Positions 23,968-32,871 of a stretch of 64,000 bases of DNA are shown one piece after another (the stretch's first letter is position 1; each line of letters opens with the position of its first letter). Position numbers and translations under genes: made by a program. This DNA is from CANDOC01 sp965261725 (GTDB taxonomy: Bacteria; Pseudomonadota; Gammaproteobacteria; Pseudomonadales; Endozoicomonadaceae): NCBI GenBank assembly GCA_965261725.1, contig CBDHDU010000044.1:186001-250000 (forward strand), written 5' to 3'. Below the pieces are notes generated by a model. That model had not been told where the DNA came from. It worked only from the letters and a program-made list of their open reading frames with translations, and ran no database searches.

Positions 23968-26625
23968 ATGCAGCATGACATTGATCCTGTCGAAACTCAG
24001 GAGTGGCTTGATGCACTGAGCTCAGTGCTGGAGCAGGAAGGCGAAGACCGCGCACACTACCTGCTGACACGTCTGGCGCAAACCGCCAGCCGCAAAGGCA
24101 CCCAGTTGCCTTACGCGATAACAACCCCATACCGCAATACCATTCCTTCTGCCAAAGAAGCCAAAATGCCGGGCGACCTGTTCATGGAGCGCCGGATTCG
24201 CTCTATCGTGCGCTGGAACGCCCTGATGATGGTAATGCGCGCTAACCAGAGCGACGCTGAGCTGGGTGGTCATATCTCCAGCTTCTCCTCCAGTGCGACC
24301 CTGTACGATATCGGTTACAACTACTTCTTCCGTGGCCCACAGGATGGTCACGAAGGCGACCTGGTTTACTATCAGGGACACACCGCTCCGGGTATCTACT
24401 CCCGTGCCTATCTGGAAGGCCGCCTGAATGAAGAACAGCTGGACACCTTCCGTCAGGAAGCCAACGGCAAAGGCCTGTCTTCCTATCCGCATCCCTGGCT
24501 GATGCCTGACTTCTGGCAGTTCCCGACCGTATCCATGGGGCTTGGTCCACTGCAGGCGATTTACCAGGCGCATTTCATGCGTTATCTCGAAAATCGCAAC
24601 ATGATCGAGGATCATAACCGCAAAGTCTGGGCATTTCTGGGTGACGGTGAAATGGATGAGCCGGAGTCTCTGGGTGCTATTTCTCTGGCGGGTCGAGAAA
24701 AGCTGGATAACCTGATCTTCGTGGTTAACTGTAACCTGCAGCGTCTGGACGGCCCGGTACGCGGTAACGGCAAGATTATTCAGGAACTGGAAGGCGTCTT
24801 CCGTGGTGCTGGCTGGAACGTAATCAAGGTTGTCTGGGGACGCCACTGGGATCCACTGTTCGCTCAGGATGACGGCACCCTGCAGCAGCTGATGGATGAG
24901 TGCGTCGATGGCGACTACCAGAACTGCAAGGCCAAGGGCGGCAAGTGGACCCGCGAAAACTTCTTCGCCCGCTACCCTGAAACCGAAAAAATGGTTGAGC
25001 ACCTGTCTGACGAAGACATTTACAACCTCAACCGTGGTGGCCACGATCCATACAAGGTATACGCGGCTTACCACAACGCTGTGAACACCACCGGCAAGCC
25101 AACGGTTATTCTGGCCAAGACCGTTAAAGGCTACTCCTTCGGTGAAAGCGCAGAAGCGGCTAACGTCAGCCACCAGGTCAAGAAACTGAACATGAAGGAT
25201 CTGAAAGCCTTCCGTGATCGTTTCAGCATTCCCGTGAAAGACGAAGATCTGGAAAACCTGCCTTACTACAAACCAGGCCCTGACAGCCCTGAAATGGTCT
25301 ACATGCGCAAGCGTCGGGATAAACTGGGTGGTTTTATCCCGCAGCGTCGTCCGAAGACTTCTATAGAGCTGAAGACCCCGGAGCTAAGTGCATTCGAAGC
25401 CGTCACCAAAGGCAGTGGCGAGCGTAAGATTTCCACCACCATGGCATTCGTTCGTGTATTGAATGCGCTGGTACGTGACAAGCAACTGGGCAAACACATT
25501 GTTCCGATTGTCCCTGACGAAGCCCGTACCTTTGGTATGGAAGGCATGTTCCGTCAGCTGGGTATCTACTCTGCCGAAGGTCAGAAGTATGAGCCACAGG
25601 ATGCCGATCAGGTCATGTTCTACAAAGAGTCCAAGACAGGCCAGATTCTCGAAGAAGGTATTAACGAAGCCGGTGCACATTCCGCCTGGGTTGCTGCTGC
25701 AAGCTCTTACAGTAACCACGATATGCCGATGATTCCGTTCTACACCTTCTATTCCATGTTCGGTTTCCAGCGTACCGGCGACCTGGCCTGGGCTTCCGGC
25801 GACCTGCAGGCACGTGGCTTTATGATTGGTGCAACCGCTGGCCGAACCACCCTGAACGGTGAAGGTCTGCAGCACCAGGACGGTCACAGCCATGTACTGT
25901 CTTCCACTATCCCGAACTGTGTCAGCTACGACCCAGCTTACGGCTATGAACTGGCGGTTATCATTCAGGACGGTCTGCGCCGTATGGTGCAGGAACAGGA
26001 AAGCGTCTTCTACTACATCACCACCATGAACGAAAACTACGTTCAGCCTGCCATGCCGGAAGGTGATGATGTTAAGGAAGGTATTATCCGCGGTCTGTAC
26101 TGTCTGGAAGAAAACTCCCGCGACAAGGGGCCAAAAGTTCAGCTGGTCGGTGGCGGTACCATCCTGCAGGAAGTCATTGCCGCCGCGGATATTCTGCGCA
26201 AAGACTACGGCGTAGAATCCAATATCTGGAGCGCTACCAGCATGAACGAACTGCGCCGTGACGGTATGGCCGCACAGCGTCACAACATGCTGCACCCTGA
26301 AGCTGAGAAGAAGGTTTCCTGGGTTGAGCAGTGTCTGGGGGGGCGTAAAGGTCCGGTTGTTGCTGCAACCGACTACATGAAGATCTACTCCGACCAGATT
26401 CGTGATTTCGTACCGGCGACTTATGTCACTCTGGGTACTGATGGCTTCGGTCGTTCCGACAGCCGTGCTGCACTGCGTGACTTCTTCGAGGTTGATCGCC
26501 ACTTCATCGTCATTGCCGCGCTGACTGCGCTGGTGAAAGACGGCGAGATCGAACCTAAAGTCGTTGCTGAAGCAATGAAGGCTCAGGGCATCGACCCTGA
26601 CAAAGCCGATCCGATGTACTGCTAA
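23968..26625 (+). CDS. aceE: Pyruvate dehydrogenase E1 component (homodimeric type)
   Basis: Decarboxylates pyruvate and passes the acetyl group to the lipoyl arms of AceF. The TPP motif is FLGDGEMDEPESLGA...NCNLQRLDGPV, with other family blocks such as VKGYSFGESAEAAN, GRTTLNGEGLQHQDGHSHVL and a C-terminal TDGFGRSDSRAALRDFFEVD. The frame is open from 23941, but ATG 23968 (MQHDIDPVETQEWLDAL) matches family starts and has GGAG 7 bases upstream, giving 885 residues. aceF follows after 27 bases. No lpd (E3) gene lies next to them. Confidence 0.98.
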   Translation: MQHDIDPVETQEWLDALSSVLEQEGEDRAHYLLTRLAQTASRKGTQLPYAITTPYRNTIPSAKEAKMPGDLFMERRIRSIVRWNALMMVMRANQSDAELGGHISSFSSSATLYDIGYNYFFRGPQDGHEGDLVYYQGHTAPGIYSRAYLEGRLNEEQLDTFRQEANGKGLSSYPHPWLMPDFWQFPTVSMGLGPLQAIYQAHFMRYLENRNMIEDHNRKVWAFLGDGEMDEPESLGAISLAGREKLDNLIFVVNCNLQRLDGPVRGNGKIIQELEGVFRGAGWNVIKVVWGRHWDPLFAQDDGTLQQLMDECVDGDYQNCKAKGGKWTRENFFARYPETEKMVEHLSDEDIYNLNRGGHDPYKVYAAYHNAVNTTGKPTVILAKTVKGYSFGESAEAANVSHQVKKLNMKDLKAFRDRFSIPVKDEDLENLPYYKPGPDSPEMVYMRKRRDKLGGFIPQRRPKTSIELKTPELSAFEAVTKGSGERKISTTMAFVRVLNALVRDKQLGKHIVPIVPDEARTFGMEGMFRQLGIYSAEGQKYEPQDADQVMFYKESKTGQILEEGINEAGAHSAWVAAASSYSNHDMPMIPFYTFYSMFGFQRTGDLAWASGDLQARGFMIGATAGRTTLNGEGLQHQDGHSHVLSSTIPNCVSYDPAYGYELAVIIQDGLRRMVQEQESVFYYITTMNENYVQPAMPEGDDVKEGIIRGLYCLEENSRDKGPKVQLVGGGTILQEVIAAADILRKDYGVESNIWSATSMNELRRDGMAAQRHNMLHPEAEKKVSWVEQCLGGRKGPVVAATDYMKIYSDQIRDFVPATYVTLGTDGFGRSDSRAALRDFFEVDRHFIVIAALTALVKDGEIEPKVVAEAMKAQGIDPDKADPMYC

Positions 26626-26652
26626 TCAGCTGCTGATAGACGAGGAAAATTC

Positions 26653-28263
26653 ATGATCGAAGAAATCATCAAGATCCCGGATATTGGCAGTGACAGCGCC
26701 GAGGTGATCGAAATCTGCGCCAGGGTTGGCGATAAAATCGAGGCCGAAGACTCGCTGATGGTGCTGGAGTCTGACAAAGCCTCCATGGAAGTGCCGGTAC
26801 CGGTTTCCGGAACAATCGTAGAGATTCTGGTCAAGGTGGGTGACACTGCTTCCGAAGGCCTGCCGATGGTAAAAATTGCCACCGAAGGTGACGCTGCTGC
26901 AGAAGCCGCGGAACCGGCTCCGGCAGCCGAAGAAGCCCCCGCACCGGTTGAGGAAGCTCCAGCTCCACAACCGGAAGCCGTTGCTGAAACTCAAAATCAG
27001 GACATTCATGTACCGGATATCGGTTCGGAAAATGTGCCTGTTATCGAGATCTGCGTAAAGCCGGGCGATCGCATTGAAAAAGAAATGCCGATCGTCGTGC
27101 TGGAATCAGACAAAGCCACAATGGAAATTCCGTCTCCGGAAAACGGCATTGTGACTGAAATCTGCGTTACCGAAGGTCAGCAGATGAGTCTGGGCGATCT
27201 GGTGCTGCGCATGGATGTTGAAGGCAGCAGCGCACCTGCCGCCAAACCGGCGGCGCCTGCACCAGCACAGGAAAAACCGGCTGCACCTGCGCCTGTTCCG
27301 CCGAAGAAGTCTGCACCTGCTGCTCCGTCTGCATCGCTGGAACAGCCACGCAACAAGCACCAGCGTCTGCATGCCGGTCCGGCTGTACGTCGTATTGCTC
27401 GTGAGTTTGGTGTTGATCTGGCTCTGGTACGTGGTTCCGGTTCCCGCGGACGAGTTCTGAAAGAAGACATTCAGAACTACGTTAAGGAAAAACTGAGCCA
27501 GCCTGCTCCGGCAGCAACCGGTTCCGGTATTCCTGCCGTTCCGGCTGTGGACTTCAGCAAGTTCGGTCCGGTGCGTGAAGAGCCGCTGAACCGTCTGCGC
27601 AAAGTGGCCGCTGCCAACTTCCAGCGCAGCTGGCTGAATGTGCCGCACGTCACTCAGTTTGATGAAGCTGACATCACCGAGATGGAAGCCTTCCGTAAAG
27701 CCAGCAAGAAAGAAGCTGAGCTGCGCGGCACCAAACTGACGCCGATGCCGTTTATGGTGAAAGCCTGTGCGGTTGCGCTGAAAGAAATGCCACAGTTCTG
27801 TGCATCTCTGAGCGCTGATGGTGAGTCCATGATCTACAAGGACTACATCAATATCGGTATGGCGGTAGACACTCCGGATGGCCTGCTGGTACCGGTTATC
27901 AAGGATGCTGACAAGAAAGGTATCTGGGAACTGTCTGAAGAAATTCTGTCTCTGGCCGCCAAGGCCCGCGACAAGAAACTGAAGCCAGACGAAATGCAGG
28001 GTGGCTGCTTCACCATTTCCAGCCTCGGCTCCATCGGCGGTACGGCATTTACCCCAATCGTAAATGCACCGGAAGTTGCCATTCTCGGCATTTCCAAAGC
28101 TGATATGAAGCCGGTATGGAATGGCAAGGATTTCGATCCTCGCCTGATGCTGCCGCTGTCTCTGTCCTACGATCACCGTGCGATCAATGGTGCGGAAGCA
28201 GCTCGCTTTACCCAGCTGCTGGGCACACTGCTAAGTGATATTCGTCGTTTGTTGTTCTATTGA
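26653..28263 (+). CDS. aceF: Dihydrolipoyllysine acetyltransferase (PDH E2)
   Basis: 536 residues. There are two N-terminal lipoyl domains (ESDKASMEVP near residue 41, ESDKATMEIP near 157), separated by Ala/Pro/Glu-rich linkers. The peripheral-subunit-binding domain is AGPAVRRIAREFGVDLALVRGSGSRGRVLKEDI. The C-terminal catalytic domain has the active-site motif SYDHRAINGAEAARF (His-x3-Asp variant; Asn replaces Asp). Enterobacterial AceF has three lipoyl domains; two is the Pseudomonas-like form. Co-transcribed with aceE. Confidence 0.98.
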   Translation: MIEEIIKIPDIGSDSAEVIEICARVGDKIEAEDSLMVLESDKASMEVPVPVSGTIVEILVKVGDTASEGLPMVKIATEGDAAAEAAEPAPAAEEAPAPVEEAPAPQPEAVAETQNQDIHVPDIGSENVPVIEICVKPGDRIEKEMPIVVLESDKATMEIPSPENGIVTEICVTEGQQMSLGDLVLRMDVEGSSAPAAKPAAPAPAQEKPAAPAPVPPKKSAPAAPSASLEQPRNKHQRLHAGPAVRRIAREFGVDLALVRGSGSRGRVLKEDIQNYVKEKLSQPAPAATGSGIPAVPAVDFSKFGPVREEPLNRLRKVAAANFQRSWLNVPHVTQFDEADITEMEAFRKASKKEAELRGTKLTPMPFMVKACAVALKEMPQFCASLSADGESMIYKDYINIGMAVDTPDGLLVPVIKDADKKGIWELSEEILSLAAKARDKKLKPDEMQGGCFTISSLGSIGGTAFTPIVNAPEVAILGISKADMKPVWNGKDFDPRLMLPLSLSYDHRAINGAEAARFTQLLGTLLSDIRRLLFY

Positions 28264-28303
28264 TTAACTCGATAACAGCATAACTGTCAGGTATTACTTT
28301 CTT

Positions 28304-28341
28304 CCTGTTCTGGTATCAAGGGCTTGATATCAGAACAGGGA
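28304..28341 (+). terminator. Terminator of aceEF
   Basis: A 17-bp stem with one G-U pair (28304-28320 with 28323-28339; CCTGTTCTGGTATCAAG and its partner) lies 40 bases after aceF. The T-run after it is weak. Confidence 0.7.
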
Positions 28342-28380
28342 AATTTGTAACTTCTCAAAAAGTGCTGGTAAACCAAAGTA

Positions 28381-28869
28381 CTAATTTTCTGTAGCCCTTG
28401 GCAGGCAGTGATCATACACTATGGTTCTACACGATTTTCGCCGATTTCCAGCAGTTATTGAGAAGCTACTATCCTGCAACGTCTGTATATGGTAGGTGTG
28501 CGTGCAATAAGGGCCATGTCCGAGCATCTGACGCAAAGTGCCGTGTTCATTGGCCAGTTCCTGCAAACGGTCATAATCGCAATTGATCACCAGGCGGAGG
28601 GTGCCAAACACGAGTATTCTCCAGAGTTCCATCCCGGGGCGACCGTTGTTTTGGTCAGATAGAATCATGGAGTCGAGTACCTGAAAGACCTGCTGTCTCA
28701 GCTCTGGCGTTGTGTAAATGTGCTGCAATGCTCGCAGGATACGAGGGATATCGTCTCTGGACTTGGGGTTAAACTGGACGGATGAGATATCGACTTCACC
28801 CAGCTGCATTTGTGGATTGATGGTCTGGCGCATAAATTTGAAAAACAGCCTGTTTTGGAAAATCTTCAA
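28381..28869 (-). pseudogene. N-terminal fragment of an ISNCY-type transposase
   Basis: The first about 130 codons (FNPKSRDDIPRILRALQHIYTTPELRQQVF, then GRPGMELWRILVFGTLRLVINCDYDRLQELANEHGTLRQMLGH) match the N-terminus of ISNCY/ISDol1-type transposases, normally about 400 or more residues. After QTLQD the frame is broken: the neighbouring frame continues the expected sequence weakly (LLNNCWKSAKIV) and then stops. No catalytic domain remains, so this is a dead remnant. Family name is from recollection. Confidence 0.7.
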
Positions 28870-29370
28870 TAGTTATATTTGGTTGCAGGCTGCTATTTTC
28901 AAGGTTTGAGGGTTTTCGGACAGGCACTATCTAGTAGTGCTCCTCCAGTCATTTTATTCAATCTTACAGCTAATTTATCATCCATAAATTTCTCTGGCCT
29001 TGAAAACAGGTCAGTGAGCTGGGTATCGTAATCAACAACAGTAACGCTTTGCGGCTGCCACTTTAAGAGCTCTCGAACGGCTAACCCATCTCCGCCGCCA
29101 ACTACCAAAATATTATTTTGCCTTGATGCTGTTAGCATGGCTGGATGTACTAGCATTTCATGATAAACATGCTCATCCATTGATGAAAACTGCAGACTGC
29201 CATTAATATAAAAATCAACAACAGAATATTGACCTGAAGGCAACTCATGGCTAGTAAAAACTAGATTTTGATAATATGTCTGTTGTTGATAAACAACATC
29301 ATCATAATAAAGCATGTTCTGCAATTTTTTCTGCCAATTATCCCCGCAGGAAAATATTACAATAATTATT

Positions 29371-30980
29371 GTAACTATTCAGCACCCTCACAATAAGCTG
29401 GTATTTTCGTGATTTTGTGTCATTTTCAAATACAGTTCTTCTCTGACCAACGCTTGTTATGAGTCAACTTGATCCCGAGTTTCAGATTATCGTCACCCTC
29501 CTTGCTATCGTAAATGATCAGCAAGAGCAGATCGGTGGCCTGGGCGATCAGGTAGCGAAACTGGAAACAGAAAATAAGGAACTCGCGGACAGACTCAACA
29601 TCAACAGCCGGAACAGCAGTAAGCCTCCCTCTACAGACGGTTATGCAAAGCCTGCTGCCAAACAGAAAGACTCATCTGCCACGGTGGAGGGTGAGCCACA
29701 AGACGACAAACCTAACCCAAAAAGCTTACGACAGAGGTCTGGTCGAAAGCCCGGCGGTCAGAAAGGTCACAAAGGTTCAACGCTTCAGCAAGTCGCTGAC
29801 ACTGACCGCACCCAATATCACCCGGTTATAGACTGTGAGAAGTGCCATCAGTCCCTGCACTCTGCAAACATTGCCAAGTTGGTTGAAAGGCAAGTATTTG
29901 AACCGGGTCGTTTTGGTCACTTTGAAGTGACAGCCCATGTGGCCGAAATCAAAGAGTGCCGCTGCGGTCACATGACACAAGCCCGTTTCCCTGAAGGAGT
30001 TGATGCTCACGTGCAGTATGGACCGGTGACTCAGGCGCTGGCCGTGTATCTTTGTCAGTATCAACTTATACCTTGCAAGCGTGCCTCCCAGTTCTTCATG
30101 GATATTTTCGGATTGGAAGTCAGTCCGGGTTCCATCTGCACCTTCCAGAGCAATGCTTATGACCGGTTAGCCAGCACTGAGCAGGCAATTAGTGACGCCC
30201 TTAAGGTTGAACCCATTGCAGGCGCTGATGAAACAGGCATGAGAGTAGCCGGAGCGCTGTGGTGGATGCATGTCCTGCGTACTGACAAGTGGACGTACTA
30301 TCATCTGGACTTGAGTAAAGGACATTCCGCCATAGAGACGATGGGTATTTTGCTGACCTTTGCCGGGATACTGGTTCATGACCACTACAAGGTTTACTTC
30401 CGCTATGCTGCGGCTCATGTACTCTGCAATGCCCACCACCTGAGGGAGTTACAGGGTGTCGTTGATCGCGACTGCAACTATCTTGCGGCTCGTCTTCAGC
30501 GGCTGCTGAGACTGGCCTGTCACCTCAGCAATGGTTTTAGAAAGCTGGGAATGAAGGCGATGCCGGAATCCATCCGCCAGCGTATCTCTTCACTGTTCGA
30601 GCGAACAGCAAAAAGGGCGCAAGCGGAAGAAGCCGACTATATGGAACGAGTACGGCAACGGTTGGGGCGTGACAAAGTCAAGAATACGAAAGCGTTCAAC
30701 TTGTTTAAGCGGTTGGTGGAGTACAAGGACGAAACTTTGAGGTTCATGACCGACCTCAACATCCCCTTCGACAATAATGGCAGCGAGCAAGACATCAGAA
30801 ATGGCAAGGTGAAGCAAAAAATATCGGGCTGCATCAGAAGCGAGGAAGGGGCGAAATGGTATTGCCGAATACGAAGTTATGTTTCATCTGCGAGAAAGCA
30901 GGGGCAGAATGTTTTTGAAGCCCTGCTTATAGCCATGAAGAATTACTGCGGTCACTCTTTGCTGGGTGCTGAATAGTTAC
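29371..30980 (+). mobile_element. Complete IS66-type insertion sequence (tnpC only)
   Basis: 1610 bp bounded by perfect 17-bp terminal inverted repeats (GTAACTATTCAGCACCC at 29371-29387 and its complement at 30964-30980). An exact 8-bp target duplication TAATTATT (29363-29370 and 30981-30988) flanks it. IS66 ends beginning GTAA and 8-bp duplications are known for the family. There is only one ORF, as in the ISBst12 subgroup, which lacks tnpA and tnpB. Confidence 0.95.
29459..30976 (+). CDS. IS66-family transposase (TnpC type)
   Basis: 505 residues. The N-terminal coiled-coil and ADRLNINSRNSSKPPSTDGY motif are typical of IS66 TnpC, followed by the CEKCHQSL...CRCGH zinc-binding part. The DDE catalytic region has the first Asp in GADETGMRVAG, the second in ILVHDHYKVYF and the Glu in PFDNNGSEQDIRNGKVKQKISG. 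Full length and intact, so the element may still move. The stop codon lies inside the right inverted repeat. Confidence 0.95.
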   Translation: MSQLDPEFQIIVTLLAIVNDQQEQIGGLGDQVAKLETENKELADRLNINSRNSSKPPSTDGYAKPAAKQKDSSATVEGEPQDDKPNPKSLRQRSGRKPGGQKGHKGSTLQQVADTDRTQYHPVIDCEKCHQSLHSANIAKLVERQVFEPGRFGHFEVTAHVAEIKECRCGHMTQARFPEGVDAHVQYGPVTQALAVYLCQYQLIPCKRASQFFMDIFGLEVSPGSICTFQSNAYDRLASTEQAISDALKVEPIAGADETGMRVAGALWWMHVLRTDKWTYYHLDLSKGHSAIETMGILLTFAGILVHDHYKVYFRYAAAHVLCNAHHLRELQGVVDRDCNYLAARLQRLLRLACHLSNGFRKLGMKAMPESIRQRISSLFERTAKRAQAEEADYMERVRQRLGRDKVKNTKAFNLFKRLVEYKDETLRFMTDLNIPFDNNGSEQDIRNGKVKQKISGCIRSEEGAKWYCRIRSYVSSARKQGQNVFEALLIAMKNYCGHSLLGAE

Positions 30981-31180
30981 TAATTATTAAAGCCATTAGT
31001 ATATGAGCAGCTAATAAACACCAAATATTTTTTATATATCTCCTGAATCCGTGACTTCTTGATTATAGAGAAGCTTTTTCATCCCATGGATTCAAACCTA
31101 CAGAATAGGGTTATGTTTTTTTGAAACTTGCCAGAGAATGGTAAAGCAAAGTCAAAAAAATCAGCATGTATTTAAATGAT

Positions 31181-32509
31181 GGGGGCTTTCGCAGGTTGGC
31201 TGATGAAAAGCGAGGGGTTGCAACAGAAATAGCCTTCAGGGAATGATTGATTTGAAAGGATCAACATTTCTGAAGGATCAGCCATGTGTGCAACACCCTC
31301 ACTTCGTCCTATGTTCGCATTTTCTGGTTGGGTAATCGACCGTATTGATATCGACTGGGATGCCTCTGAAGCATTCGTCTATTTGCGTAGAGATGGTCGT
31401 ATACAGCAGTTCAAGTGCAGCCAGTGTCACTGGCCTATGGGCAAGATGCGCGAGAATGATAGAAATGTTCAAGATCTGCCGTTTGGTTCAATCAAGGTCA
31501 ACCTGCTATTCACAGCCTATCAGGGTCGCTGTTCAAATTGTAAGCATATAGAGACAGTGACTATTCCTAGCCTTTCTCCCAAGGCTCAAGCTACAGACCG
31601 CCTAAAACAGCATGTTAGCCATCTATGCCGTTACATGCCCAGCGATAAGGTTCCGGAATTCATCGCTATATCCCATGACACAGCACGGCGCTGGGATAAA
31701 GAGATGCTAATGAAAACTCTGCCAGCCCCCAAGCTCGACGGCTTACGGGCTTTGTTAATCGATGAGAAATCAATAGGCAAGGGACATCACTATCTGACCA
31801 TTGTTCTAAATGCTGATACAGGTGAGACCCTCTACCTTGGTGAAGGTAAACGAAAAGCGACGTTAGACCGTTTTCTGAGCAGTCTGACACTGGAGCAAAG
31901 AGCCTGTATTCAGTGCGCAGGAATAGATCGCGGTGGCAGCTATAAGGCATCGGTCAAAGAGTACCTGCCAGATGTTGATATTGTCTATGACAAGTTTCAC
32001 ATCATTGCTAACTACAACGAAGTCATAGACAAAATTCGTCGTAGAGAGTGGAGGCAAGCACAGGAAGACGATAAGCCTTTTATCAAAGGTCAGCGGTTCA
32101 ACCTGTTCATGAATGTAGAAAACCTCACACCAAAGCGAGAAACCAGCCTGCATGAGTTACTGTCAATGAATGAAGATCTGAATCAGGCCTACATACTGAA
32201 GGATATGCTCAGACAACTATGGACGTACACCTACAAAGCCTGTGCCAGCAAGTTTCTCGACAAGTGGATAGGATTGGCCAAAGAAACTGGTATTGATGAG
32301 CTTAAACGCTTTGCAAGGGGGCTGGATAGAGCAAGAGAAGGTTTACTGTCCTATTGCCAGCATCGTATAACCAGCGCAAAGATCGAAGCCTTCAATGGGG
32401 TCATCAAACGAATTGTCTACAAGGCATGTGGTTACAATGACCTTGAATATCTGTATCTGAAAATTCGGCAGGAGGCTCAAAAATGATCAGCCAACCTGCG
32501 AAAGCCCCC
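31181..32509 (+). mobile_element. ISL3-family insertion sequence
   Basis: 1329 bp with perfect 24-bp terminal inverted repeats (GGGGGCTTTCGCAGGTTGGC... at 31181-31204 and its complement at 32486-32509). The flanks do not show a target duplication (TAAATGAT versus AAAAAACT), whereas ISL3 elements normally make 8 bp. This points to a deletion or recombination next to the element, consistent with the missing 5' part of the neighbouring glutathionylspermidine synthase gene. Confidence 0.9.
31284..32486 (+). CDS. ISL3-family transposase
   Basis: 400 residues. The N-terminal zinc-finger region (CSQCHWPMG, then CSNCKHIETV) and helix-turn-helix region precede the DDE domain. The first Asp is in LLIDEKSIGKGHHYLTIV, the second in VDIVYDKFHIIANYN, and the Glu in KIEAFNGVIKRIVYKACGY. 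These are classic ISL3 motifs. It appears intact. Confidence 0.95.
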   Translation: MCATPSLRPMFAFSGWVIDRIDIDWDASEAFVYLRRDGRIQQFKCSQCHWPMGKMRENDRNVQDLPFGSIKVNLLFTAYQGRCSNCKHIETVTIPSLSPKAQATDRLKQHVSHLCRYMPSDKVPEFIAISHDTARRWDKEMLMKTLPAPKLDGLRALLIDEKSIGKGHHYLTIVLNADTGETLYLGEGKRKATLDRFLSSLTLEQRACIQCAGIDRGGSYKASVKEYLPDVDIVYDKFHIIANYNEVIDKIRRREWRQAQEDDKPFIKGQRFNLFMNVENLTPKRETSLHELLSMNEDLNQAYILKDMLRQLWTYTYKACASKFLDKWIGLAKETGIDELKRFARGLDRAREGLLSYCQHRITSAKIEAFNGVIKRIVYKACGYNDLEYLYLKIRQEAQK

Positions 32510-32871
32510 AAAAAACTACCTTCAGGTAGCGACCAGTTCAACAGTATTCAGGAAAAACTGATAGCCCTTCTGGAAGAATTTAGAGGCAGACAATTAGGTG
32601 ATCACCCTCTTTATTTTTCCTGTTGCAAAGGCACTGAAGAAGACTACGGAACTGTAGAGTACTTCCGAGACTGTGCTATGCAAGCCGGTTTGAATACTCG
32701 GTTTACCTACATCGAAGATATTGGTTTAAGCCCTGAAGGCAGATTTACCGATCTGGATGACATGACTATACCCGCCCTGTTCAAGCTATATCCATGGGAG
32801 TTTATGTTCGAAGAAGCATTCGGATCTGATATTCCTGCCAGTAAAACGCTGTTTATAGAGCCTGCCTGGAA

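Larger units (their letters stand above)
28899..31050 (-). pseudogene. Spermidine synthase-like gene, truncated and split by an IS66-type element
   Basis: The segment 28899-29370 encodes DNWQKKLQNMLYYDDVVYQQ, then GSLQFSSMDEHVYHEMLVHP and the SAM-binding motif ILVVGGGDGLAVRELLKW, typical of polyamine aminopropyltransferases. Upstream, across the IS66-type element and with one copy of its 8-bp target repeat removed, the same frame continues at 30989-31050 as NIWCLLAAHILMALIIIVIF, a membrane segment. It is therefore the membrane-anchored spermidine-synthase type. The 3' half of the gene is lost after residue LLDSACP, and the 5' part decays at about 31050. Confidence 0.8.

Noticed and set aside
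24022..25173. Long antisense ORF inside aceE (383 codons), with similar ones in aceE and aceF
   Set aside because: These are shadows of strongly codon-biased genes; no motif or start signal supports them.
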